The position numbers and the translations under genes are program-made. From the NCBI GenBank assembly GCA_001931905.2, contig MSJI02000103.1, positions 7,461-58,125 on the forward strand: 50,665 nucleotides of DNA, given 5' to 3'. Under the pieces are notes generated by a model that saw only the letters and a list, made by a program, of their open reading frames with translations, ran no database searches and was not told where the DNA came from. Source of the DNA: Cladosporium sp. IMV 00045 (lineage: Eukaryota > Ascomycota > Dothideomycetes > Cladosporiales > Cladosporiaceae). Shown here piece after piece: positions 41,027 through 50,665 of the stretch (position 1 is the stretch's first letter; each line of letters starts with the position of its first letter).

Positions 41027-42100
41027 TCACGGCGACCCCTCCCCAACCCCCAGCACAGGCCTCGCCACAACCTTCCTCGGCGACGCGCTCTTCCCCCTCC
41101 CCCTCCCCTCCCTCCCCTGCGGCGGCTTAAGCAAACACCGATACGCATGCCTGAACCAAGCGGTCCGGCCCTTCTCGCCCATAACAACCAGCACCCAGCG
41201 CGAGCAGCCTCTGCACAGCGCCTCCGCGTCTCCCACGCCCCGCGCCGCCCCCGCCGTAGGCCGCAGGCGTACCGGGCTAGGCAGGTACGCGCCCGTGGCG
41301 CAGCTGATGCCGTGCGCGAAGTGCATGTGGTACCAGTACGCGCTGTCTTTGAGGGTCAGCCAGGAGGCGCAGTGTCCGCACCAGCCGGCGCGGGTGCTGC
41401 CGTCGCCGCGCACGTAGGTCGGGGTGTACAGGTCGCCGATCCAGCGGGGGGGTTGTTGGCGCGGGTGGAGGGGGGAGTTGGGCGTGGTGGTGTGGGTTTG
41501 TGGGGGGATGTGGAGGCGGGGTGGTTGGGTGGCGGGTGTTGAGGGGGTGAGGTGTTCGAGGCTGAGGCCGTGGGTTTGCAGGTCGTGGCGGGAGGGGAGG
41601 GATGTGTGGGGGAGGGGTTGGTGTTGTATGTTGTCGGCGATGGGGGATGAGGTTGGTGGGTTGCGGAGGTGTCGTGTCTGGGCGTTGGTTCTGTGGGATA
41701 TGTAGAGTTGGTCGATGTCGGATTCGGAGAAGGATGAGTGGGAAGTGCTCTGGTCGACGTCGGAAAGCTCATTTAAAACGCCGTCGTATACGGAACCTTG
41801 AGCTGTTGTGTACGACGGGAGGGAGTGAGTATACTCCACATCTGCAGTCGACGACCCGCCGTACATGCTGCCGCTGTCGTGTTGCAGCCATGGAGAATGT
41901 GCCGTAAGCCAGCCATCTGGTGAAGACGCAGAACCAGGCTCCTGGTAGAGACCGACTGTATCAAAGTGACCGCCGCCCGAGACGTTCTGATAGGGACCGT
42001 CCAGATAAGTTGTCGTGTCGTCGGCGAATAGGTCCTCTTGCCATCCGCCGGTGAAGTCAAAACTCTCGTTGGTAACGTTCATTCGAGCGGCTATATCCAA
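41027..42100 (-). CDS. Rua1-type transcription regulator (zinc-binding C-terminal domain)
   Basis: Single exon, 357 aa. Residues 1-225 are disordered, with acidic, Ser/Thr- and Pro-rich parts that could act as an activation region. Residues about 225-335 match the C-terminal domain named after Rua1 of Ustilago (formerly DUF4451). It begins DLYTPTYVRGDGSTRAGWCGHC (the WCGHC cysteines are C241 and C244), continues LTLKDSAYWYHMHFAHGISC, then a second cluster, ALCRGCSRWV...WFRHAYRC. The ordered Cys/His pairs imply zinc fingers. Family knowledge: Rua1 controls the ustilagic acid gene cluster, but most members in ascomycetes have no known targets. The gene is divergent from the siderophore transporter across 2.57 kb. 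Sense strand is C-rich in the 5' half and G-rich at the end. Confidence 0.83.
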   Translation of the reverse strand: MDIAARMNVTNESFDFTGGWQEDLFADDTTTYLDGPYQNVSGGGHFDTVGLYQEPGSASSPDGWLTAHSPWLQHDSGSMYGGSSTADVEYTHSLPSYTTAQGSVYDGVLNELSDVDQSTSHSSFSESDIDQLYISHRTNAQTRHLRNPPTSSPIADNIQHQPLPHTSLPSRHDLQTHGLSLEHLTPSTPATQPPRLHIPPQTHTTTPNSPLHPRQQPPRWIGDLYTPTYVRGDGSTRAGWCGHCASWLTLKDSAYWYHMHFAHGISCATGAYLPSPVRLRPTAGAARGVGDAEALCRGCSRWVLVVMGEKGRTAWFRHAYRCLLKPPQGREGRGRGKSASPRKVVARPVLGVGEGSP

Positions 42101-44670
42101 GGAGTGCTCGGGCGGCTATGGAAAACGGGCGGGAAGGTGTTCTGGAAAAGTGACACATCGCAAACACATTGCAAGGTGGGCGCTTGTGGCATGATTACAT
42201 ACCAGGTTTCGAAGGTATCGGAGGTCCCCCCTAGTGCTGCAGTCGGTCGTTGCCTCGAAAAAAAGATCGTCCTCGCTCGGTATGCCCGTGCAGGCGTGAC
42301 CGCGTGGGAGTTTTTTGTTCACATGGCCCAGCGAGCCGTGGCTGTCGTGCAACATAGGGCCGAAGGGCACGAGCGGACGACCGCTGTCATGTAACTCATA
42401 GATGCATACGAGGTGTCGTGCAACACACACCATTCATGGGAGTGAAGTGAATTGGTTGGCTCAGTCTAAGAGCTGCGGGATTCTTTGGTCCAATCGAAAT
42501 GAGCGACCGAAAGGGGTGATTGACGCAAGGGATGAGCGAGAGTTCCTTGACATCGTATCTTGCTTGCCGCTGCATACATGGTGCGAAGCTCATGGGATAT
42601 ATCTTCCCCATTTCAGAGGCGCGCATACAGATTCGCACATGTGTTTCCCGGGTCAAATGCCAGCCGACACGAAGTTGTTTCTCTTGACCGGTGGGTCGCT
42701 TCCGGATGGAGGAGAAGCATGAATCTGTTGGTATTAATATCATATTGTTTGCTGGCTTCGCGTACCTCTGACCCTGGATCTCCTCATCAGCTCTTCCATC
42801 AGGTAAGCTCCTCACCGTAGATCTCTTGCCTATGATCACATGTAGGTAACCATGCACCTGTTAATCTCCACTGACAAAATGTCCGAAGAAACGGTGAGAC
42901 CCAGGAATGTGGATTGCCTTGGCCTGCAAAGGATATCCAGGGCCACATCACTGGGGGCGTTCTTTCATTTCTCGGTGGCGCGTCCGACGTATTTCATGCC
43001 GTTATCCGATTCTGTGTTCGACCGAGGCCTGTTACGATGTTGTCATGACTGGCAGACTGATGCAGGTAACCTGGGCGGCCCGATTCAGACAAGCTCGACA
43101 AGGTCTAGAGGCACCACCATAAAGGCGGCATGCGAATCCTCCGGGGCGATGATAGTATCTTTAGATAAGGTGTGTCACCATGCTGGATCTTTAGGCGAAA
43201 ATGCAGCATATTCCTTGTCCAGGGCTTAGAATGTTCCGAGCCTCTTATCATGGGCATATGGCCTGTTCGGTAAGGATATCGCGTGCTTACGCCGCCATCC
43301 AATACCTTTGATGATACCAGGATACTATCATTTTGCTATTAGCACTCCTCCACTAGACAGGTTCTGCCGACATTAGGATGGATGTCTCAATCATGTACCG
43401 CCGAGCTCACCCATGAGCATGCGGTGAAGGTGCGCGGAAAGAGTGCAGTGAAGCAGACTGTAGCTGCTTTTGTCTTGATCCCATGCTCAGAACTCATGTG
43501 CAGCTACATGCTCAGAGGGTGCCGAACTCAGTCACAGCTCCATTCCGATGGCTTGCATTAGACGCCACTGAGGAGCAATATTCCAGAAGCGTAGGTAATC
43601 CATACATGTACTCTTCAAGGGGCAGATGGACCGGCATGCTCGTCATTTCTGTGTGTCAAGGTCCGGAGAATGCTGCTGGAATGTTCTTAATGCTCCGAGA
43701 TGTGGAAGTTGCGATAGCCTAGTAGGCCCAAGAGAAGCATCCTGTGCACATCTGAACATGATATCAGAGGATCACAACGCGAGTGTCCCTAAGTCGGTAT
43801 CGAAGGATGATCTTTTCATTGTTCGGGTGGCGTGATGTGCGCCGTCCCAAGGAACCCGTTCTCATCAAAATCGGCTCTTCTTGGTTATTTTCCGAGGGAC
43901 TTGCATCTTACTGCCATCCATGCTGGCATTCGATAATGCCATTGCGAAGGTCACTCAAATCCAGGAGGCCAGTCGGTTGCCCAGAGCGAGATACGAGAGC
44001 TCCATTGACGATCGCGGGTGTGGGATGATTGCGCAGTGTCACCAAATCAGCGTTCAACATGCGCGCGACGAACAGCAGTGGCTTTGGGCCGCAGTACCAT
44101 CTTTCATCAGAATATTCAATTCGCTAATCAGACAATATGAGTCGCAAAGTGAGAAGACCGTTAACGGCGAAGGATGGGTTGAAGGAAGCAATGCCAATGC
44201 CGTTCTTGGCGGAGGTATCCACTTCATCGTCGCCAATGAGACTTCGCTATCCTCTTCCAACACACAACAAGTCCTTGACTACACATCATGCATGATGCCC
44301 AACGACATTTGCTATTTGATCTCAATGGACACTGACAACCAGACTTGTCCGAACCTACACGATAGCTTTGAGCGAAGAAAGAATGTCCAGGCACACCCAC
44401 CCAACCCATGACGTGGGTCGCCTAGAAACAAGTCGTTTCGAGCAACTTAGGCTTACGACGGTCTGCTTGGCCATGCGAAGAACGAAACTGGTGGGCAGAG
44501 GCGAAGACGGCAAACGATGATCGATCCGACGCGCGAGACGAAGTCGTCTTTCCATAAAATAAAACCGGGAACGCCTTCTGCGCCTTCGCGCTATACTTTT
44601 CCAGATCTTATCAGATCGTGTCTCTTTATTGATACTTTCTTTGCGAGGTTTGCCTCCGCCTTCCTCAATC
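42101..44670. promoter_or_regulatory. 2.57-kb gene-free divergent region, Rua1-type regulator / siderophore transporter
   Basis: The longest gap in the window. Only short frames of random character are open on either strand; the longest on the plus strand is 176 codons ending at 44411 and has no recognisable features. Base composition is more even than in the genes. Two CCAAT boxes lie at 44194-44198 and 44233-44237 and a GATA-factor consensus at 44608-44616. An AGATAAG word lies near 43160. I could not find transposon coding remnants or terminal repeats. Confidence 0.55.
44608..44616 (-). promoter_or_regulatory. putative iron-responsive GATA-factor (SreA/Urbs1-type) binding site
   Basis: The minus strand reads ATCTGATAA, a perfect match to ATCWGATAA, the site of fungal iron-repressor GATA factors (SreA, Sre, Urbs1, Fep1). 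It ends 54 nt before the ATG of a siderophore transporter, the classic target class. Four sequence versions satisfy the consensus on both strands, so about 0.8 matches are expected by chance in 50 kb; one this close to the right gene is unlikely to be accidental. Binding itself is inferred. Confidence 0.6.
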
Positions 44671-46737
44671 ATGGCAATCGGCAAGTTATTCGGACGAAGC
44701 CAACAAGCCCAAGATGCCACAGAAAAGGACGGATCGTCATCCAACTCGCCAACGTTGAACGACGCAGCCGCACCGAACGCTACGCTCAACCAAGAACAAC
44801 TCAGCGACACGGAAGAAGTGAGCTCGGACGCCGACGAAGGCGTGAAGAAAATCCGAGCGACAACGATCGTATGGTCTCGCAAAGCGCTTCTCGTGGCTTA
44901 TGCTTTGTGCGTTCATCTCATCAACCAACGTGGAGCAACGTCAAAACGAGACTCGGTACTGACTTGATGGGAACTCGCTCAGGATCTTTCTTATCTACTT
45001 CACCAACTCGCTGCTTCAACAAATTGCCGGAAATAACGATCAATATGTCACGAGCGACTTCATGGCTCTCGAACTCACCGCCATCACCGGCACGGTCTCC
45101 ACCATCGTCTCCGGCGTGATCCAGCTGCCTCTTGCGAAACTCATGGAAATTTGGGGCCGGCCGCAGGGGTTTATTCTCATGCTTGTCATCTTGACCATCG
45201 GTGCGTAGGACTTGATGAAATGGGCGGATCAAAACCCACGACTTACAATCAACCCGCACAGGACTCGTAATGATGGCCGCAACCAACGGCGTCACCCTCT
45301 ACGCCGCCTCCTACGTCTTCTACTGGGTCGGAGTCAACGGCATAACGTTCTGCCAAGACGTCTTCATCGCCGACACGTCGTCGCTGAAATGGCGGGCGCT
45401 GCTCTTCGCTTTCGCCACCTCGCCTTACATCGCCACGGCTTTTGCTGGGCCTTCGGCGGCGCAGAGATTTGTCGAAGGACCCGGGTGGCGTTGGGGGTTC
45501 GGCGCGTTCGCTATCATCACGCCGGTCATCAGTTTGCCGTTTCTGTGGGTTTTCTTGCATAATCAGAAATTGGCGAGGGAGCAGGGGATACTGGTCGAGA
45601 GTCGGGTTGCTAGTGGGAGATCGGGGTGGCAGTCGGTGGTGCATTATCTTGTCGAGTTTGACTGTGAGTTTTACGCCTTCTGCGCTGAATCCCGAGCTTG
45701 ATCTCTGCCCTCCTCGACACTGACAGAAAGCACAGTCTTCGGCATCCTCCTGATATGCGCTGGCATGGCACTCCTCCTGCTCCCCATGACACTCGCCAAC
45801 GGCGCGCAAGCAGCGTGGGCCAGCCCGCACATCATCGCCATGATCGCGATCGGGTCATGCTGCCTGATCGCTTTCTCTCTGCACGAGAAATTCCTCGCGC
45901 GCAAACCCTTCCTGCCCTTCGAAATGCTGTTCGATCGCACCATCGCCGGCGCCTGCCTGCTCACTTTCAGCCGCTTCATGAGCTTCTCCTGCTGGAACTC
46001 CTACTTCCTGCCCCTCCTGCAGGTGGTCTGGGGGCTGAGCCAGTCGGAGGCAGGATACATGGGGGCCATCTACAATGTGGGATCGTGCGTTTTCTCTCTG
46101 GTGATCGGTGTGGCGGTGCGCTGGAGCGGGCGGTTCAAGTGGATCACGTTCGTGTGCGTGCCGTTGCAGATGCTGGGAACGGGGTTGATGATTTACTTCC
46201 GTCAGCCGGGCGTGGATATCGGGTATGTGGTTATGTGTCAGGTGTTCATTGCGTTCAGTGGCGGCACGCTGGTTATTTGCGAGCAGCTGGCTGCTATGGC
46301 TGTTGCTGGACCGGAGAAGGTGGCAAGTGTGCTCGCGCTGCTGGGGCTGTTTGGTGCGATTGGTAGTGCTGTTGGACAGGCGATTGCTGGTGCTATTTGG
46401 TAAGTGTTGATTAATTGGTCTGGAATCGTGAACAGCATGCAGCTAACGAACTCTCTCAAGGACCAACACCTTCCCACAAAGGCTACTGCAGACGATGCCA
46501 AACAGTGTTTCCGACTCGGAGATTCTGGGAAACATCGCGTCCACCCTGCCCAACCAGCTTGAGTATGCCATTGGCACCCCCGAACGCGACGGCATCATCG
46601 ATGCGTACGGGTATAGTCAGCGGCTGATGTGCATTGCCGCCACGGCGACGATAGCGCCGGCGATGATCTGGGTCATGATGTGGAAGGATATCCAGGTGAA
46701 GGATTTTAAGAAGCCGGCGGGGTCCAAGATCATTTGA
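44671..46737 (+). CDS. MFS siderophore-iron transporter (Sit1/Mir family)
   Basis: Five exons: 44671-44906, 44983-45200, 45262-45663, 45736-46399 and 46461-46737. The introns are 76, 61, 72 and 61 nt with clear branch sites, giving 598 aa. After a polar N-terminus (about 65 residues) come some 12-14 membrane segments. Family landmarks: LIYFTNSLLQQIAGNNDQYVTSDF in the first helix and loop, LMEIWGRPQGF (MFS A-type loop), FYWVGVNGITFCQDVFIADTSS, and the late loop with PNQLEYAIGTPERDGIIDAYG. These are typical of the siderophore-H+ symporter family, whose members take up ferric siderophores at the plasma membrane or act in intracellular release. The third splice uses the acceptor CACAG at 45735, because the two earlier AGs give a stop or a wrong frame. 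Upstream lies an iron-type GATA site. No siderophore-synthesis gene is in the window. Confidence 0.93.
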
Positions 46738-47795
46738 TTAATAATAAAGTTGATGAGGTTGCAAGCTTGTGGGTGTATATCATTATAGATTCCTCGAATG
46801 CTTCGATAGTGTCGCTGAACGTATTGCCGAACCGAGAATCGTACCAACCGATCATGTGGGCGTATCAATGCAGCCAGAGACTGTTGAATCTATTGCATAC
46901 AGCTTTGTCCGTCTTTAGACAATTGTGGACATTGCCATCCTACTCAACGTCAGGGCTTGACGTGAAGGTCAAAGAGAAAAAAAATCTCCAATGCAGCGTC
47001 GAAGAGGCAAGCGAGATCACGCGAAAACACGCGCATAATCCAGGAGCACATTTCGCCTCAACACTTCACACGCGAAATGCGCGTACCCGACGTCTCGGAC
47101 ATCCAATTCAGGAGGCATGGCATATCGATTTTTGAGTTTGGAGTCCCCAGATGAGAGGCGCAAAAGGTTATCTTCGCGTCCATCACGCGAGATCCAGACC
47201 TGTGATTGGACGGCGCACAAGTACATCTCCTTCAAGACATGCGAGACATCGGGGATTTCACAGATGGCGTGAGTAGTCTGTTTCAGAAAGCGGTGCCGAT
47301 GAAGAAGCAGGATGAAACGGCGCGTCGAGGCAGGCCGTCAGGGCTCAGGGACGCACGGAGGTGTTTTTTTGGGTAGGCAGAGGGCTCGAGCGGCACGGAT
47401 TTGGAGGTTTTGGTAGGCATTCTGACAGCGTTACAGGGGCCCGTTTGAGGGCATTGGAGTAATGGACAAGTCGAGGACGAGGAAGCCCCATGTCCGGTAG
47501 AGTGACAGTAGTGTGCGCCAGAGGAAAATGGTGTCTGATATTGGCTCCACCCGTCCAAGCAGAGCCGGCGATATTGCGTAGCAGGCAGCTTCCCTGCCTC
47601 TCGCTTTTCCGAGTAAGGTGAATTGTTTTATTTTGGGTGGAGTATGTTGTTGATTGATGTATTCTTTCCCTTTCCACCACTGCCGACCTACATGCTACCC
47701 TATCCGCCCATCTCCCCAAGCGATCTCACCCTTCCGAGCGCAGAGTTACAGCAATAGCCAGGCCAGTTGAGTGCGGTGCTTCTGCAGCCACCAGC
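46738..47795. other. intergenic: transporter 3' end, promoter of large unknown gene
   Basis: 1058 bp between two plus-strand genes. No gene, RNA or repeat recognised. The final 90 bases before 47796 are C/A/G mixed with a favourable AGCATGG start context. Confidence 0.5.
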
Positions 47796-50390
47796 ATGGC
47801 CTCTCGCGTGGATGGCAGGAGCACTAGCCGCATGTCTCTGCGGAACCAAGACGGCCAGCAACGCTCCCCAGCCTCGCCTGCAGCAGCTGCAGCATCTCAC
47901 CTTCAACGGCCGTCGGGGGGAGAAGTTCATACTGGAACTTCGACTACGCCTTCAGCATCGCGACTCCGCCGTCGCACTTACGGCAACGACGTTTTGCAGG
48001 CCGAACACCCCTTGAAGAAGCGCATCCCCCTCTCCCGCACGCCTGTGCCCGCCATCCCTCCACACTTCCTCTCGACATCCAGGCCAGCTGCAGCAAACTC
48101 GCGAGCAAGCCCGTCGCGTCTGCAAGGCCGCCAAAATAATAGCACCGCGAGTCAGGGCTATAATACCGCCCACCCCCTGCCCTCCTCCCCTCTGGCCTAC
48201 CACTATTTCGACGCTGCCTCTGCTGCGCGATCATCGCCAACTCCTCCTCCCGCTCCCCCCCGACGCTCTCTTGTTTTCTCCTCTCCGCGTAACAATGGCG
48301 TAACATCCGAAGCCTGCCAACCACCCACTTCCCTGCCACCAGCCGGCGGGCCCTCGCATGCGTCACACGCCCGCGGGATCTCGCTTCCCACTTTTACGAG
48401 CAACAACAACAACAACACCCAACACGAATACCAACCGACGCAAGACGAGGAGGCTCTAGCAGCACTGACAGGACAATCTCGCGCCGACATGGCCCGCGCC
48501 CAGGCGGACGGCAACGAGGACTTGTTCATGCAACTTGCCGAGGACAGCACCGACGCCGACAATACCATAACCCAGCGCACCGCTTCTCGCTCCTCATGGC
48601 ACAGCAAACGACACCAACCGACCTCCCCATCTTTCGCGCCCACTTCCGAGAATGGATATCCACGCGCGACTACGCAGCTTGGAAACCGCCCATCGTCTAG
48701 ATTCAGTACACACATCGATACATCTCGCGCCAACAACGGCTTCAAGACTCCCGCACCAGGTCTGGGAGCAAGCTTTACCTCTCCTCGCTACGACAACAAC
48801 GCCTCTGCCAATGTGCATATGAGGAATGGAAGTCGATACTCTGCAGCACAGGATTGCTCCCCGAGAACGACATCTATCCGATACAACGAGCGCGTGCAGT
48901 CGCCAGAAAAATCGCCGGAGCTGCCCACTTTCGGCCGACGCCGCCCTTCTTTTGGATATCCCTCTACTGTATCATCTCATGGCCACAGGCAAGGCGGCCA
49001 CTCTGCCAAGCCGCAAGATTCTGAAGGAGAATCGCCCGCAAACAGCTCGGATGCGAAACGCTCGCCCGCCGAGTCTGACTCTGTGGACTCGACAACCGCA
49101 CCTTCGACAGTCTGGGATGAGCTGGACGATCTGAAGTCTCGGATCAAGAAACTGGAGCTTACTGGAAAGATGCCGTCTACTTCAAGCGCTGCCGTCACTA
49201 ATAGAGTGACAAGCTCCGAAAGGCCTCGGACTGCTACTACTGCGCCAACTACGATCGACTCATCACCCAAGCAGGAACGCAAGTCGCAGCCAGACACACG
49301 CGCGGGCGCGGACAATCCGAAATCGCCACCACCTGCGCAACTGTCTTTGGAGGACATCCACCCTACATTACACGCTGCGCTGGCTAAGGCCAAGGCACTG
49401 CTCAGTGTCTCGCTCTACCGCACCCTGGAGGCAACAGCCACGGACGCATTGCAATTAGCGGCAATGACCGGGAGCGCCGGACCACAAGGTACTACTTTTT
49501 CAGCCGCATCTATCATTAATGGTGTCACTGTGTCCGACCGTCACATCAGAAGGAAGGCCGACCTGATGTGCCGGAATCTGACGGATCTCTGCCTTGCCTT
49601 GTGCGAGGGTAAACACGAAACACCCAGCATCATGTCATCACCAATCGGCATAGAAACACCACCCAGGACTGTCGGACCTAGGCCCAAACCTTCTAGGACA
49701 AGCTTGGCCTATGGAGAAGATCTGAGCAAGATTGGTGGCAGCCGACCCTTTAGTCGTCTTGAAGCACGCAGAAGCAGCATTCTCGGACTTCACCCAAATA
49801 ACAATATCTTGAGCAGCCCTCAAGCAAGCGGTGACGACGTCTCGGTCTCGGAGCAGGAGACTACACCTTCGCAGCCACATAGAGGACTGGAGTCCCGTCG
49901 CCAGAGCCGACTGAGCAACAGGCTCGTAACGCCTCGCTTCGAGCAGTATGAAGGAAACAGTGGTGATGACGACAGTCCCGGCCGCCCGCCCTCTCGCGCA
50001 ATGACAGACGTCGGTAACAGGCGTACCTCTCAACAACATCAAAGTCCGCGCGAGTACCCCATGGCCACCAGTAAATTTTCATTCCGCAGCCCCGGTCTCC
50101 GCGAGTCTCTCAATGCGCGTCGCGCCAACGTCGATGCCCACGAGAACAATCGCGAAATTCCGCGCGTCGCTTCATTGAACCTGGACGGTAACCGACGCCG
50201 CTTCACGCGCGACTCGACCCCTCCTGTTGTCGAAGAGGAAATGAACGAGCCAGAAAACCGCTCGCAATCTCGACGCCGGATTCTCTCCAGCGGAAATCTG
50301 GGGCATCAGTATAGCTCGCGCCGAGCTGTGGACATGGTCAGCCGTACTCCCAGCCTTAGCCAGCGCCGCCAAAATGTTGTGGTCGAGTAG
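47796..50390 (+). CDS. large low-complexity protein of unknown function with short helical core
   Basis: Single open frame of 864 codons. I do not recognise the family. Most of the protein is Ser/Pro/Arg/Asn-rich and disordered, with a poly-Asn run from AAC repeats (48402-48416). Two parts look structured. One is a coiled-coil-like segment about 435-455 (STVWDELDDLKSRIKKLEL). The other is a helical block about 518-605, from LSLEDIHPTLHAALAKAKAL through YRTLEATATDALQLAAM to RHIRRKADLMCRNLTDL. That arrangement, disorder around a short coiled coil, is common in cytoskeletal or septal scaffold proteins, but this is only analogy. Ser-Pro and Arg-x-x-Ser sites are frequent, so phosphorylation is likely. 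The start was chosen as the first ATG of the frame, in context AGCATGG. Confidence 0.75.
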   Translation: MASRVDGRSTSRMSLRNQDGQQRSPASPAAAAASHLQRPSGGEVHTGTSTTPSASRLRRRTYGNDVLQAEHPLKKRIPLSRTPVPAIPPHFLSTSRPAAANSRASPSRLQGRQNNSTASQGYNTAHPLPSSPLAYHYFDAASAARSSPTPPPAPPRRSLVFSSPRNNGVTSEACQPPTSLPPAGGPSHASHARGISLPTFTSNNNNNTQHEYQPTQDEEALAALTGQSRADMARAQADGNEDLFMQLAEDSTDADNTITQRTASRSSWHSKRHQPTSPSFAPTSENGYPRATTQLGNRPSSRFSTHIDTSRANNGFKTPAPGLGASFTSPRYDNNASANVHMRNGSRYSAAQDCSPRTTSIRYNERVQSPEKSPELPTFGRRRPSFGYPSTVSSHGHRQGGHSAKPQDSEGESPANSSDAKRSPAESDSVDSTTAPSTVWDELDDLKSRIKKLELTGKMPSTSSAAVTNRVTSSERPRTATTAPTTIDSSPKQERKSQPDTRAGADNPKSPPPAQLSLEDIHPTLHAALAKAKALLSVSLYRTLEATATDALQLAAMTGSAGPQGTTFSAASIINGVTVSDRHIRRKADLMCRNLTDLCLALCEGKHETPSIMSSPIGIETPPRTVGPRPKPSRTSLAYGEDLSKIGGSRPFSRLEARRSSILGLHPNNNILSSPQASGDDVSVSEQETTPSQPHRGLESRRQSRLSNRLVTPRFEQYEGNSGDDDSPGRPPSRAMTDVGNRRTSQQHQSPREYPMATSKFSFRSPGLRESLNARRANVDAHENNREIPRVASLNLDGNRRRFTRDSTPPVVEEEMNEPENRSQSRRRILSSGNLGHQYSSRRAVDMVSRTPSLSQRRQNVVVE

Positions 50391-50665
50391 GACTCGATCG
50401 CGGCGGTGCTCTTGAGATGAATTTCCTGACGTGTCATTTCGTACGTCTTTTCGCCTCTATTTTGGTCTCGTTTTTCCTCTTTTGTACATTTGCTTTTCTT
50501 TTTTCTTTTTTCCTTTTGTTTCGTCTTTGGGTTGGCAACGAATTGATGCGATTAGCGTGGCGTTTTCCTTTTTCTGGGGTTTCCATTTGTTGGGGCGGAC
50601 TCGAGAGAGCAACACATAGATGGCACACTATGCCTCTTCGTTTCTCTTTGCCTTGTGGTTTCGTA

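Noticed and set aside
42454..42510. tRNA-like stretch: TGGCTCAGT with a GCTC/GAGC hairpin, then GGTCCAATC
   Set aside because: The loop lacks the GG pair, no anticodon stem or acceptor stem can be folded around it, and the B-box match is poor.
42396..42857. 153-codon minus-strand frame in the 2.57-kb gap
   Set aside because: Amino-acid order looks random and there are no partner exons or motifs.
43881..44411. 176-codon plus-strand frame before the siderophore transporter
   Set aside because: No recognisable domain and random-looking codon use. It overlaps the probable promoter. It could be real only with transcript support.

Overview
The window looks like nuclear DNA of a filamentous ascomycete (Pezizomycotina). 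The evidence is compact genes, mostly 53-107 nt introns with GT-AG ends and YTNAY-type branch sites (for example ctgac, ctaac), and fungal families such as Pal1, Scs3/FIT, a Rua1-type regulator and a Sit/Mir-type siderophore transporter. A Dothideomycete is my best guess from the character of the proteins, but the sequence alone does not settle it. I saw no rRNA, convincing tRNA, CRISPR array, transposon or other sign of a mobile region.

I support 18 protein-coding genes. Left to right: a membrane-anchored amidohydrolase (-), clu1 (-), a mitochondrial P-loop ATPase (+), an Mrl1-like cargo receptor (-), scs3/FIT (-), tpt1 (+), the AP-1 gamma subunit apl4 (-), a disordered orphan (-), a SLIP-GC-like dynamin-family GTPase (-), sea4/MIOS (-), efg1 (+), a DUF676 lipase-like hydrolase (-), med31 (-), pal1 (+), an unknown membrane protein (+), a Rua1-type zinc regulator (-), a siderophore transporter (+) and a large unknown low-complexity protein (+). 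For the spliced genes I rebuilt exon joins by hand. Each join keeps frame and gives a protein of sensible length.

Most of the window is ordinary core-genome housekeeping: mitochondrial positioning and translation (clu1, the ATPase), Golgi/endosome sorting (Mrl1-like, apl4), lipid droplets and ER (scs3), tRNA splicing (tpt1), TORC1 control (sea4), rRNA processing (efg1), transcription (med31) and endocytosis/cell shape (pal1). These genes do not form one pathway. The least ordinary part is 41-47 kb. There a Rua1-type regulator and a siderophore transporter diverge from a 2.57 kb gene-free stretch, and a perfect match to the iron-responsive GATA-factor consensus lies about 55 nt before the transporter start.

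I did not find a convincing new defence, mobile or biosynthetic system. The observations most worth following are: (i) a repeated switch inside genes from C-rich to G-rich coding strand; (ii) the putative iron-regulatory site; (iii) the SLIP-GC-like GTPase; (iv) a mitochondrial P-loop ATPase with Asn at the expected Walker B acid; and (v) an apl4 start exon with only 10 coding bases.
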